Of a stretch of DNA of 64,000 bases, positions 33,070-44,904 are shown piece after piece. Source of the stretch: Aquarana catesbeiana (lineage: Eukaryota; Chordata; Amphibia; Anura; Ranidae); the NCBI RefSeq assembly GCF_042186555.1, contig NC_133326.1:591325790-591389789 (forward strand), written 5' to 3'. A model generated the notes under the pieces. It saw nothing but the letters and a program-made list of their open reading frames with translations. It ran no database searches and was not told the DNA's origin. The stretch's first letter is position 1; each line of letters begins with the position of its first letter. Position numbers and translations under genes: made by a program.

Positions 33070-35640
33070 ATTGTATATATGCAAAAACATTATTTCACAG
33101 TGGAACCTTCTTTGAACAGAAGGTTTTTAGGTGTCTAATTCCATCACATATTCCAACAATAGGAGTATTACTCCTCATTTTAGGACAGTAGAGCCATGAA
33201 GATCATTCCTTTACACCCCAATCGCCACTGGTGTATAGTGCATGACCTAATATTTTGGAGCCATTTATTCCAAACTGCATATAGCTGTCTCAGACTTTTT
33301 GGGCATAATCAGTGCAGTGCATGGTGACCATGGTTTCTATGGAGTGGAGCCCATATATTAAAAAATAAATAAAATAGGTCCCAAAAAAAAATCAAGATCC
33401 TGATTGCTAATCCCCCGATCCAGCAATTAGCTTCCCTACACAGAATCACACATTAAAGCTTTATTTTGAGTTTATTCAATGTTCTTATTTTAACTGAAAC
33501 CCTAATGAAGGAGGACATTTTTCAGACCCCAAAAACACATTTGCTGTTCTTTTAGTTAATAAATTAATTTGGACTCTTTTATCCTATGGTCTGGTGCTCC
33601 TTCCAATAATGCATGTTTTTTTTTTTTGGTAACCTGCTGGGGTACCAACTGAAGGGTAGCCTCATCTGTCCTGAGGAGCCTAACCTGAGCCAGTGAGCTC
33701 TCCGAATGTTTTAGCCCTCTTACTACTTTGAATGAACTCACATCAACGTTCCAACACCTCGTGGAGGCTTTTTACTTCACTAGAGTTTATACTAGTTTAA
33801 AAGGCATACGGATATGGGTGAGTAGCCCTGAATTGATGCTTGTTAATTAGTATCTGGACTGCAATTGTTCTAGTGTAACTGAGCCACAGAAATGAAGAAT
33901 AACAAACAACATTGAATAAATCGGAGTGAGCTTGCCTACAGAAAATTGCATATGTTTGACTTTTCTGTTAATTCATTGCTGATAGTTTCTCTCAGTCTCT
34001 TCATGTTCTTGCCATAAACATGTCACACAACATCATTCAATGCCTTTAACAAGTTTGTGATGGGGGATACCATTTTGGGCTGCTCGTTAATTTCACTTGA
34101 GAGCTTTTCATCCCTATAGCATGCCACAAAAGATCTTGATTTTAATAGATTTTTTTCTTACCAACTGAGCAGAGAACTCCGCATTAATACACTCTGTTAC
34201 ATTTACCTCCTGATGGGTGGTTTGGATGTAATGGTTCTCATACCACCTGAGTCAGTGCTAAATAAAGGCATAAATATTGGTTATTTTTCATACCCCAGCT
34301 GTGTGATGGAAAGAAATTATGTGTCATAGACAAAAAGGAAACTACAGCATGTCCATTTGCGCAGTAGCTTTAAGGAATGAATAGAAAGCCTTAAAGTAAG
34401 CCATTGCCTGACTGGAAAGTTAGTTCATTTGAGAGAGCTAATGGTTGTAGCTCCATATTGTTTAAACAAAATCAGTGTGAAATAATTATAGTACTTTGCA
34501 AGAATAAGCCAAAGCTAAGGGAATTGCATAATTTGTACAGTTTGTGCTCATATGCTCTATTAGGCTATATGTATTAGCTGTATACAAAGAATGTCAGCCC
34601 TACGGTAAATATTTGATAGTGAAAAAAATCCTATTTTTGAACAACCTGTGAACAAATCTCAAGTACTCTTATGAAAGGAAGCACATGGCTTAGAAGGCAT
34701 AATGCAGTTGAGTAACATTGAGTAACATTGAGAAGCTGGTATCATTTTATCACATCTGTGACTACTTTGAAAGCAGATTTGATAACACATTGTGTTATCA
34801 AACGTTATGACCGCTGACAAATCTCATCTTTCCCCAACTGAGATATACTATAAACATACACATTCTGAAAAGACTCTTAAAGCTCAAAATCCAGACAGAA
34901 CAAATATTGTCTAAATACAAAAGCCCTGTTTATTTTTACTTGAAACTTGGTTTGCATTGTATACTCCCCCCAAATGAGTTCAGAAATCCAGCAAACAGTT
35001 CCAGCATTTGGCCTTTGTATGATTTTTCCTGTAATGAAGATCGGTCACTGATGCTCTCTCTCCTTATGCAGGATGACTGGTCTTGTATCTGCCCACCTCC
35101 TTGTACCTGGCAGCAACTAGTGGGAGGGCCTGCTGAGTTCCTCCCACTTCTCTGTTCTCTGTTCAGGCTATGTGTAGCACATTGATGATGTCACCACTTC
35201 TTAACAAGGTAATATCTGGGTTTTCAAAGGCATTTAGTGTGCACAAAGCTGATTTATATCCTTTGTGGCATCGAGGAATACATTTCATTGAATGTTTTTG
35301 TGCCTGGAGTTCAACTTTTACCACAGCAGAGCTTTCAGGTATAGGGGAGCATGTAACCTCCTCCATGTTCGGCTCTGAGTAGCCAATGTGTATTTCATCA
35401 GGGTAAAGTTCAAAATAATCCGATGCCAAAGCTTACTCAGTCAGTCATCTCAGACATCTCTGCCTGTTTTGGGGGGAGCAAGGGAGCATGGTCTGCTCAC
35501 TGCATTTAACTAAGGAAGTAGAACGCCAAATTGGGGTGATTGTTTATCGTGACACAATACAGCATACGCTGCAGAGAAATGGAATGCATGTCATCTATGA
35601 AGGAAGCCTCTCCTAAAACCCATGCACAAAAAAAACCTGT
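33070..35640. other. Long stretch without recognised genes
   Basis: No convincing exon, transposase or RT motif was seen on either strand. The only structures noticed are a direct duplication (GAGTAACATT twice, 34711-34732) and a perfect 12-bp-arm palindrome at 34778-34802. The minus-strand open frame at 35163-35429 (88 codons) has no recognised motif. This could be single-copy DNA. Confidence 0.45.
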
Positions 35641-36212
35641 CTAGCATTTGCCATTGTCAATGCTGAAAAAGAAGAAGACATGTTTTCTAAAGTCCATTTT
35701 GGTACCTGAAGCCTGGAGATTTATAAGAGATCCGGGTCCAGATTTTGTGAACAGCCAGCACACTGATTGCACAGGTGTGTGCAGGTCTTTTTGTAGAGAC
35801 CTGACCATGGGTCTGTGCTCCACTCCAGCAGACAGGAGGTCATTGACCAAGAGTTAGGGAGGCTCCACCAAGGACAGAGGTGGGAGCCAGAGCAGCAAGA
35901 GGCTGCAAAGTGTATGGTCCAAGCATTGGTGGACAAGCCACCATCAAGAAAATCATCTGCATCTTCCTCAGGATCTCTTATGGTCTGCCTCCTCCCATCT
36001 AGCATGATCATCTGCTCTGCCTGCTCCACCTCTCTATGCTCAGTATCTGAAAAGAGACAAAGCAGATTATAAATTCCTTCCAACTGTGCCAAAAACATAG
36101 CTCACTGCTCACATTTCTCTATCTGCCCATTTCTAATTGCAAAGCTATTGTAGGGTGCCCGCTGTTGCCTTGAAACACTTTCACGGAAAGGCATTGACTT
36201 CCAACATAAAAA

Positions 36213-37105
36213 TTAAACTTGCATGTCTCTCCGTGCAGTCCTGAGAAGAACACAGGCCTGCTGTTGTCCAGTCTTCACAGCATGGCACATTTTTGCAAAA
36301 TGCCCCATTTTATGGCAACAGAAACACTTAATGTGACTGAATCTACCATTCCCAACCACTTGCTTCCACTTCTTAAGCACTGCTGGTGTAGGAATGCCAT
36401 CTATTTTCTCTCTAGAGACTCCCACTCCCACCAAGTAAATCAATCCTAATGTGTCTCCTGGAGATCGTAGGCCTTACCTTCCTTGTATCTGACTCAACTA
36501 GGCCATTTCAGCTTATCAAATCCTCAGCTTCCCGCTTATGGGAAGTAACAGTGGCACATGTCCTACTTCTGCTTACATGCTTCGGGCCTTTGTCCTTTGT
36601 TAGGGCATCGTTATACTTCTTCATGCGGGTTGCACACCGCTCATTGAAATCTTCAGCTCGGTCTACGGCCGTTTGAACACACTTAAAAGCCATTGCAGGT
36701 TTAACTTTGATTACCCTACTTTCTAAATCTTTTGCCTTGCTTACAGTTTCTTCCAAACACTTGGATGCTACTGCAAGCTGCTCCTTCAGTAAATTTCTTT
36801 CTAATTCTGCCTTTTCCCTCTTTTCAGATTCATTATGTAGAGCATGCAGGAAATGCAAACCAAACACAGCAACTGCCTGCATCTCTCCCTTACCGAACCC
36901 CAAAGTTTTGAGACTAAAATCCAAGGAAAGATTAGAGATTCCATCACCCCAAGCTCTGTTCAAAGTAGAAGCATATCCAGCCAGCTCCTTTACAATAGAC
37001 ATCCACTGACTATCTATCAGGTAGGAAGGGTGCACGCCTTCAAGTCCTCCTGGACACCAGAAACCTCTGCAGCCTTACTCTTCCTAAACAGTGTACGCAG
37101 CATTT
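36213..37105 (-). pseudogene. LTR-retroelement gag-like remnant with zinc knuckle
   Basis: On the minus strand an ATG near 37105 opens a short frame (MLRTLFRKSKAAEVSG). It shifts by one near 37030 into a frame open to 36508 with a long charged coiled coil (NESEKREKAELERNLLKEQL). Further on, 36443-36213 encodes CFCCHKMGHFAKMC, a CX2CX4HX4C zinc knuckle of nucleocapsid type. A stop separates it from the coiled-coil part. The order of coiled coil then knuckle is that of a Gag protein. No protease or RT can be read downstream (35640-36200). The family is not assigned. Confidence 0.55.
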
Positions 37106-37800
37106 CCCCCCCCAGTACAAGCAGCAAAACACACGACAGAAAACAAGTCTGCTTCAGTTGAACTTTAGCACAAGGAAGCTTAGACTTCTGTAGTGTATCA
37201 ATGCTTTACTAAACAGGAAAGCTGCACATACAAACTGTAGGATGCACAATACTACACAACTCATAGCTTGCAAAAATATACCTACAAATATAAGCAATAA
37301 GTAAACTAAACCGTTACTCAACTTAGGGTTTAAGATGTAATGTTGTTCATGGTTCCTTGCTCAGTCCAACTCAAAAGTTCTCCAAAACTCTCCAGCTTCT
37401 GGTAGCCATGTCTTTCCTCATTGTCTTTCCAAACAAATCGGTTGTCCAAACACATTTCTTTCAAAAGACCCCAAGCCCCTCTCACCAACTTCCCGTATAG
37501 TAACTTCTTGTCTCAGCTCCAAAACCTATCCAACTGGTTTATTTACATATCAATGGAGGGGAAGAGCCTAGGTAAACATATGCTCCTAAAAATCTAACTC
37601 TATATTATTCTTAAAGGGATTAATAGCCATAGCAACACAAAGGTCCATATAAATTAGCTTATGCTCACTTTAGAACTGTTTCTCTCCATACAATTTAAAT
37701 GCATGATTAATGGAGATTAGCAGATGATCAATAGCAGGTCAAGTGCACCTGTGAGGAAACTCTGAATAACCTGAAAATCATCTCAAACTGATTTCAAAAT
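37106..37800 (-). other. Possible 5' LTR/leader of the gag remnant
   Basis: This AT-rich stretch lies immediately upstream of the gag-like frame on the minus strand. It ends in a seven-G run just before the ATG. Position suggests an LTR or leader, but no second LTR copy or TG...CA ends can be fixed. Low confidence. Confidence 0.25.
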
Positions 37801-37802
37801 AA

Positions 37803-38205
37803 AGTTAAAGTTGAACTCTGGGAAGGAGACAAAATGTATCCTTCCAATGCACCCCCCCCCACCCTGCAAATGTTAAATACTTGTTTAGTCTAGCGTTCCA
37901 GCAGGCTTCCTCAATCCATGCGATGGGTACCCACTGTGTTCTCTAAGCAACTTTGGGACACGGATGCATGTCTGCCTTCTTGCCTAAAATGCAGGCACTG
38001 TGTGTGATGACACAGAAGGACTGCCCAAAGCTAGAGTTTGAGGACAGCGCTCGAGCCTGCTGGAGCCAGGGATAAGATAAGTAATAGCGTTTATTCCTGC
38101 CCTTGTAAACAAAATAAGTATTTACCCTCTTGAGTGTGGGTGTGGGAGAAGGGGGAGGGTTGGCATTGCAAGGGTACATTTTGTCCCCTTGAAATTCAGC
38201 CTAAA
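37803..38205. mobile_element. Small TIR element (MITE-like)
   Basis: Inverted ends: AGTTGAACTCTGGGAAGGAG then ACAAAATGTATCCTTCCAAT on the left, against the complement of ATTGCAAGGGTACATTTTGT then CCCCTTGAAATTCAGC on the right. The arms match over about 40 bp with a few differences. There is no ORF. The superfamily is unknown. Confidence 0.6.
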
Positions 38206-38305
38206 ATGCACCTGAAGCTAAGGTGTATTTTCAATTGACACAAACCCTTACTCTAATCTAGATTGTTAATAGCTATCAGATTACTTTTACAAGTGAAAAC
38301 AAAAA

Positions 38306-38749
38306 TTAAAGTGGTTCTAAAGGCAAAAGTTTTTTTTTACCTTAATGCATTCTCTGCATTACAATAGAAAAAAAACTTTCAATAGTAGCCCCCCCCAAAT
38401 AGTAGCCCCCCAAAACACTTTCCTGAGTCTATTCTTAATCCAGCTCTGTCCCAACTACAACAGCTCTTCTCCCCTCTTTCTGTATTCATAGAAGACTCTG
38501 ACAGCAGCTGCTGTCAATCAAATCTTGTGAGGAGGGAGCAGGGGGTGGAGCCAAGCTGCACTGTGTGTGCCTATAAATGCGCACAATCTAGTTTGGGATC
38601 AAAGCAATGGGGGTACAAGGGAGAACAGAGAGTGCCAGTGGGGGACCCCAGAAGAGAGGGTAAGGGGTCCCTCTGTACAAAACTATTGCAAAGAGAAGGT
38701 AAATATAATATCTTTTTATTTTAGGAAAAAAAATGTACAACTGCTTTAA
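38306..38749. mobile_element. Non-autonomous DNA repeat, family 1, copy 1
   Basis: It starts TTAAAGTGGTTCTAAAGGCA, then carries CCTTAATGCATTCTCTGCAT and a GC-rich middle, and ends with an AGGTAAATATAATATC region. It shares this plan with 41438-41936 (ATCCTAATGCATTCTATGCA, GTGCCCCATAGCAAGC, ACAGGTAAGTATAACATG). It directly abuts the TTAA of the next element. Confidence 0.6.
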
Positions 38750-39949
38750 CTGCGGTGCAGCTCTCGTTCTGGGACGACGTCATATGACAGTATCCCAGAT
38801 CGGCCGCACTCGCACTGCGCCCATGGCTCTTTAACTATGTGATGGGCTGTGTCCAATCACAGCTGGTCACATGTAAACAAGGAGATGCCGGTAATCGGCT
38901 CTCCTCACCTCACACTGACAGGGTGTGAGGAGAGTAGAACCAATCAGTGGCATCTCCTCACAGGGGGACATCTAGGGATGTAATCAGGGCACTGATCATC
39001 AATGCCCTGAATACAATAAATAAATAGAGTGTCACAAAACAGTGCCCACCATTGCCAACCAATGCCAGCATACAGTGCCCACCAGTGGCAGCAATCAGTG
39101 CCTACCACTGCCCACAAGGGAATGAATGAATGAATGAATGAATGAAGGATTTGTAAAGTGCTGCAAATGCGAACTGAATCGCCTCAAGGCGCTAAATGCG
39201 TTTAGTGTTGAACAGCTTCTTAGAAGAGGAAGGTTTTGCCACCAATTTTGCCCATTAGTGATGCCAGTCAGTGCTGGCAATCAGGTCCACCTATCAGTGC
39301 TGCCCATCAATGCCCATCACTGCTGTCGATCAATGCCCATCAGTGTCACCCATCAGTGCCACCCATCAATGCCCATCAGTGCCCATCTGTCCTGCCTATC
39401 CGTGCCTCCTATCCATGCTGCCTATCCGTGCTCACCAGTGCTGCCTATCAGTGCCCACCAGTGCCGCCTATCAGTGCCGCCTATCAGTGCCACCCAACAG
39501 TGCCTATCAGTGCCGCTTATCAGTGCTCATCAGTGCCACATATCAGTGCCACCTATCAGGGCCCATAAGCGCTGCCTCATCAGTGCCCATAAGTGCCACC
39601 TCATCAATGCCCACCAGTTCAGCCTATCAGTGCCAATTGGTGCCGCCCCATCAGTGCACATCAGTGAAGACAAAAAATTACTTAGTTACAAAATTTACTG
39701 ACAGAAAAAAAAAAGTAAAAAATATTTTTTTTCAAAATTTTTGGTCTTTTTTTGTAAAAAATTAAAAACCCAACAGTGATTAAATACCACCAAAAGAAAG
39801 CTCTATTTGTGTGAAGAAAATGATAAAAAAATTGTTTGGGTACAGTGTTGCATAATCGCGCAATTGCCATTCAAAGTGCGGCAGCGCTGATAACTAAAAA
39901 ATGGCTTGGGCAGGAAGGGGGTGTAAGTGCCTGGTAGGCAAGTGGTTAA
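38746..39949. mobile_element. piggyBac-type non-autonomous element with internal minisatellites
   Basis: TTAA occurs at 38746-38749 and 39946-39949. The right part is homologous to 9780-10157 (ACCACCAAAAGAAAGCTCTA, TTTGGGTACAGTGTTGCATA). The interior contains an (AATG)n microsatellite at 39119-39146 and a degenerate minisatellite of CATCAGTGCC-type units (about 39260-39665). The minisatellite generates spurious forward frames rich in QCPSVPPISA-like repeats. Confidence 0.7.
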
Positions 39950-40999
39950 ATTAGTTGATATGAGTAAATGGTTGACCACAATTGCCTTCACTATCGTTTT
40001 TGTAATGTTTGACATTCGATAAAGTGAGGAAAAGCTTTTTAAGACACTCTTCCTTTTCAACCCTCCTACCTTACAGTATTCTCCTAGGTATGTAGAAATA
40101 TTTTTTAAATTTCCAGTGTGTTATTGCCCTGAATAATTATTACTGAAATTGAAAATGTTCCTCCTAAGAATTTGCAAATATGCTAAGCATGAACTGGCAT
40201 ATTTGCTACATGCAAACAATCAGGAAAATGCTTAATTTACTAACCACAAAAGTTTTGGTTTTTAGCAACTTGCACAAATGGGTAATAACCTGTCCGGTCA
40301 TTCACAAAGTGTCATTCTCAATGTGCAAAATGCTGTTGATTTGCTTTGCAAATCTGCAAATCTACTCAAAATAACAGATCTATCTATTCTATAAATATTT
40401 TTATATCCTGGTGTCTATTGAGAGATTTATCATTGGCAGGGCCACTTTAATGTAAGCTCCAGATGTGGGTAAAGATAAAATGAGTATTATGATGTTATCT
40501 TTGAAAGCTATTCCTCTGTGAGCTTAGAGAATATACTGCCACCATATACTTTTATTTTAAATGCATAATGTACTGTAGATACCTCTAATAAGCCTTTTTA
40601 CTTAAAAAATCTTGGAATTCTAAGAGAGGAGCTGATCAGCAATTGCTTCAACTGAGCCCTTCAGTCAAACAATTTAGCATGGCCTTTTCTACCCTCATCC
40701 CCTCTCTTATCATAAATGCTGTACAGAGTGGAGAGTCTGAACTTCCCTTTCCTCCAGAAATGGAATACCTGCACAAGCAAATGTGACAGACACATGAATA
40801 TCAGACGCAAACATTATGCTCAGCGCTATTGCAATGAATATTAAACAAATTCCTAATTAGATGCTGCAGAAGAGTGATCTTTGTTCCTCTCTGCAAATAT
40901 TCATTTTGTATATGTTGCAAGCAGGCTGCTCCTTTGGCAAAAACAAATCAGCTTGCTGATATTTAAGTTAGAAGAAAAATATGTTTTTCTTGCTTGCAC
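39950..40999. other. Probable single-copy DNA, no gene seen
   Basis: The base composition is moderate with no repeat structure and no open frame of note. The segment 40620-40960 has a complex, non-repetitive look, but nothing identifies it. Confidence 0.4.
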
Positions 41000-41936
41000 T
41001 TAAAGCAGAACTTTACTCACTCAATCATGAACTATTTTCAATTTTTATGATGCTAGCATTAGTAAATAGAAAGGAAGATGTGTTGTATTTACTTGTTTTA
41101 AACTTTTTTGGCATTTCTTTAGTTGCTTCCTGGTTTTTGGCCTAGGCCAAAATGATGTCCCACATTCCAGGAGTCTTCATGGGCATTTTATTTTCTTTCA
41201 TCTGAAGCTAAGTACTCCTGCCTCCTGCCTGCATGCCTGAACTAATGGCAGATGGATTACAGGAAGTAAATGCTACACGAATTGTCTGCCCTTACTCAAT
41301 ATGGCCACAACTAGAAATGCTGGGGAAAGGGGTGGGGGTTCAGTGTGATTTCTCAATGAAATAAAGTATGGCAACATGGATGGATAGGAGAGTTTGCTTT
41401 GATTAATAAAAAATCATTAAATAACATTTACAGATACAGTTAAAGGAGTTGTACAAGTCAGATTTTTTTATCCTAATGCATTCTATGCATTAAGATAAAA
41501 AGACTTTCATGTGCAGCAGACGCCCCAGCAACCCCTAATACTTACCTGAGCCCCATCTCTGTCCTGCGATGTCCACAAAAGACTCGGCCATCCGAGACTC
41601 TCCCTCCTGATTGACTGAGACACAGCAGCAATGCCATTGGCTCCCACTGCTTTCAATCAAAGTTTCTCAGCCAATCAGGAGAGAGAGGGGATGGGACCGG
41701 GCCATAGCTCTGTGTCTGAAGGGACACATGGAGCTGTGACTCAGCTCAGGTGCCCCATAGCAAGCTGCTTGCTGTGGGGGCACTTGACAGGAGGGAGGGG
41801 CCAGGGACACAGAAGACGGAAGAGGAGGATCAAGGCTGTTCTGTGCAAATCCATTGCAACAGAACAGGTAAGTATAACATGTTTGTTATTTTTATTGAAA
41901 AAAATAGACTTCACAGTCACTTTAAGCTCTGCTTTA
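41000..41936. mobile_element. Non-autonomous DNA elements: TIR pair with nested family 1 copy
   Basis: TTAAAGCAGAACTTTA at 41000-41015 and TTTAAGCTCTGCTTTAA at 41920-41936 look like inverted ends. From about 41438 the sequence matches the family 1 repeat at 38306-38749, so two non-autonomous elements may be nested or fused. There is no coding capacity. Confidence 0.45.
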
Positions 41937-42376
41937 AGCCTTATTTATATGACAGAGGTGTAGGTGCAGTCCCTGAAAAAGCCTATCCCCGGCCAAAATT
42001 CGTACCCATTCTTTATGTTTTTTAATACCTATTTTTAAATACATTTTATATTCACCTAAGTCTACCATTGGGCTCCCTCGTTGACACCCTTTCAAGGTGT
42101 GAGGGACTGGTAATCGTGCACTGCATATGTGCATTGTTTGGCTAGTCCCCATTTGTATTTCAAGAAAATTGGATTGCTTGCTGGATAAAGTCACATTTGG
42201 GTTGGCAGTAGGATGATAATTTTATTTGCACTTATAATTAACTTCTAGGTGCAATTATTCTTTGCATTGGTTCTTTGCATCTTCAACAACATGCCTGTCA
42301 TTATGCTGACATAATCAAGGCTGCTTGCTGACTAAAATTATAATGCATATAGTGTATGTACAGTAAGTAGCAAGGC
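41937..42376. other. Unassigned sequence
   Basis: No gene was found. The sequence ends at the hAT insertion point; the 8 bp before it read AGCAAGGC. Confidence 0.35.
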
Positions 42377-44118
42377 TAGGGATGAGCTTCGAGTTCGAGT
42401 CAAACTCATGTTCGACTCGAACATTGGCTGTTCGCCTGTTCGCCGAACAGCGAACAATTTGGGGTGTTCGTGGCAAATTCGAAAGCCGCGGAACACCCTT
42501 TAAAAGTCTATGGGAGAAATCAAAAGTGCTAATTGTAAAGGCTTATATGCAAGTTATTGTCATAAAAAGTGTTTGGGAACCTGGGTCCTGCCCCAGGGGA
42601 CAAGGATCAATGCAAAAAAAGTTTAAAAAACGGCGGCTTTTTCGGGAGCAGTGATTTTAATAATGCTTAAAGTGAAAGAATAAAAGTGTAATATTCCTTT
42701 AAATTTCGTACCTGGAGGGTGTCTACAGTATGCCTGTAAAGGGGCACATGTTTCCCGTGTTTAGAACAGTCTGACAGCAAAATGACATTTCAAAGGAAAA
42801 AAAGTCATTTAAAACTACTCGCAGCTATTAATGAATTGCCGGTCCGACAATACACATAACAGTTCATTGATAAAAACGGCATGGGAATTCCCCACAGGGG
42901 AACCCCAAACCAAAATTAAAAAAAAAAATGACGTGGGGGGTCCCCCCTAAATTGCATACCAGGTCCTTCAGGTCTGGTATGGATATTAAGGGGAACTCCG
43001 GCCAAAATAAAAAAAAATGGCATGGGGTCCCCCTCAAAATCTATACCAGACCCTTCAGGTCTGGATTTTAATACCATTCAGGTATGAATTTTAAGGGGAA
43101 CCCCGCGCCAAAATAAAAAAAAAATGGCGTGGGGTCCCCCCCAAAAATCCATACCAGATGCATGCAACCTGGCAGGGCGCAGGAAAAGAGGGGGGGACGA
43201 GAGACCCTCAACATTGGGAGGGTGCTTTGGGTTAGCCCCCCAAAACACCTTGTCCCCATGTTGATGGGGACAAGGACCTCATCCCCACAACCCTTGCCCG
43301 GCGGTTGTGGGGGTCTGCGGGTGGGGGGCTTATCGGAATCTGGAAGCCCCCTTTAACAAGGGGACCCCCAGATCCCAGCCCTCCCCCCTGTGTGAAATGG
43401 TAAGGGGGTACAAAAGTACCCCTACCATTTCACAAAAAAACTGTCAAAAATGTTAAAAATGACAAGAGGCGGTTTTTGACAATTCCTTTATTTAAATGCT
43501 TCTTCTTTCTTCTATCTTCTATCTTCCTTCGGTTTCTTCCTCCATCTTCTTCTTCTTCTGGTTCTTCTGGTTCTTCCTCCGGTGTTCTCGACCTGCATCT
43601 TCATCCGCGATGTCTTCTTCCCTTCTTCTCCTCGGGCAGCTCCGCATCCATGATGGCATGGAGGGAGGCTCCCGCTGTGTGACGCTTCTCCTCTTCTGAC
43701 GGTTCTTAAATAATGGGGGGGCGGGGCCACCCAGTGACCCCGCCCCCTCTGATTCACAGGGACTTGATGAGGACTTCCATGTGGCATTCCCCGTGACATC
43801 AGAGGGGGCAGGGTCACCCGTTCCATAACCCCACCCCCTTCTGACGTCACGGGGAATGCCACAGGGAAGTACCGTCAAGTCCCCGTGCGTCAGAGGGGGG
43901 CGGGGTCACTGGGTGGCTCCGCCCCCCATTAATTAAGAACCGTCAGAAGAGGAGAAGCGTCACACAGCGGGAGCCTCCCTCCATGCCATCATGGATGTGG
44001 AGCGGCCCGAGGTGAAGAAGGGAAGACGATGCCGCGGATGAAGATGCAGGACGAGAACACCGGAGCAAGGGTTGTGGGGATGAGGCCCTTGTCCCCATCA
44101 ACATGGGGACAAGGTGCT
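42377..44118. mobile_element. Non-autonomous hAT element, 3' end lost
   Basis: It begins TAGGGATGAGCTTCGAGTTC and follows the element at 10897 closely (GCTGTTCGCCTGTTCGCCGA, CTATGGGAGAAATCAAAAGT). It has the same internal hairpin repeats (CCATACCAGA-type) and the CTTGTCCCCATGTTGATGGG block. At about 43640-44010 it carries a large inverted repeat. It breaks off at 44118 in the middle of the ACAAGGTGCTTTGGG block, so neither the right terminus nor a TSD is seen. (TTC)n-rich sequence lies at 43500-43580. Confidence 0.8.
43640..44010. repeat. Large palindrome within hAT element
   Basis: The arms carry GATGGCATGGAGGGAGGCTC, CCGCTGTGTGACGCTTCTCC and TCTTCTGACGGTTCTTAA on the left, and the complement (TTAAGAACCGTCAGAAGAGG and so on) on the right. 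Inner arms around GGCATTCCCCGTGACATCAG continue the stem. It is CpG-rich and could fold into a roughly 180-bp hairpin. Confidence 0.75.
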
Positions 44119-44904
44119 TTGGGGGCGGTCGGCATTTGTCTGGGAGCGTTTAGAGATGAGGGGGAGGCCATCCGATTGTGGCCCCCCCTCACGATCGCTC
44201 CCAGCCAATAAGAAACATCCCCTGCCTCTGTATAGTACACAGAGGCAGAGGATGTGATGTCATCTCTCCTCGGCTCGGCAGTTTCCGTTCCGGCGCCGAG
44301 GAGAGAAGACATGTAAGTGCACAACACATACACACACACACACAGTAGAACATGCCAGGCATACTTTACACCCCCGATCCCCCCCCGATCGCCCCCCGAT
44401 CCCCCCCAATCACCCCTCCCCCTCCCTGTCACACTGACACCAAGCAGTGTTTTTTTTTTTTTTTTTTTTTTCTGATTACTGCATGGTGTCAGTTTGTGAC
44501 AGTTAGAAGTGTTAGGGCAGTTAGTGTTAGCCCCCTGTAGGTCTAGGGTACCCCCCTAACCCCCCCTAATAAATTTTTAACCCCTTGATCACCCCCTGTC
44601 GCCAGTGTCACTAAGCGATCATTTTTCTGATCGCTGTATTAGTGTCACTGGTTCCGCTAGTTAGGGACGTAAATATTTAGGTTCGCCGTCGGTGTTTTAT
44701 AGCGTCAGGGACCCCCATATACTATCTAATAAATGTTTTAACCCCTTGATTGCCCCCTAGTTAACCCTTTCACCACTGATCACATATAACCGTTACGGGT
44801 GACGCTGGTTAGTTAGTTTATTTTTTATAGTGTCAGGGCACCCGCCGTTTATTACCGAATAAAGGTTTAGCCCCCTGATCACCCGGCTTTGATATGCATC
44901 GCCT

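Noticed and set aside
35163..35429. 88-codon minus-strand frame as a host exon
   Set aside because: No domain, and no convincing splice signals on both sides. Chance remains likely.
35721..36098. Minus-strand 125-codon frame downstream of the gag remnant as a protease or pol
   Set aside because: No D-T/S-G protease box or RT motif could be seen. The cysteine content suggests a random frame.
39236..39765. Forward frames rich in QCPSVPPISA repeats
   Set aside because: A degenerate CATCAGTGCC minisatellite inside a piggyBac-type element, not a gene.
43512..43878. Arg/Lys/Glu-rich minus-strand frames at 43.5-43.9 kb
   Set aside because: Produced by a TTC/CTT-rich tract and a palindrome in a non-autonomous hAT element.
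44325..44346. (CA)n tract as a Z-DNA regulatory site
   Set aside because: A short, ordinary microsatellite. There is no adjacent gene to regulate.
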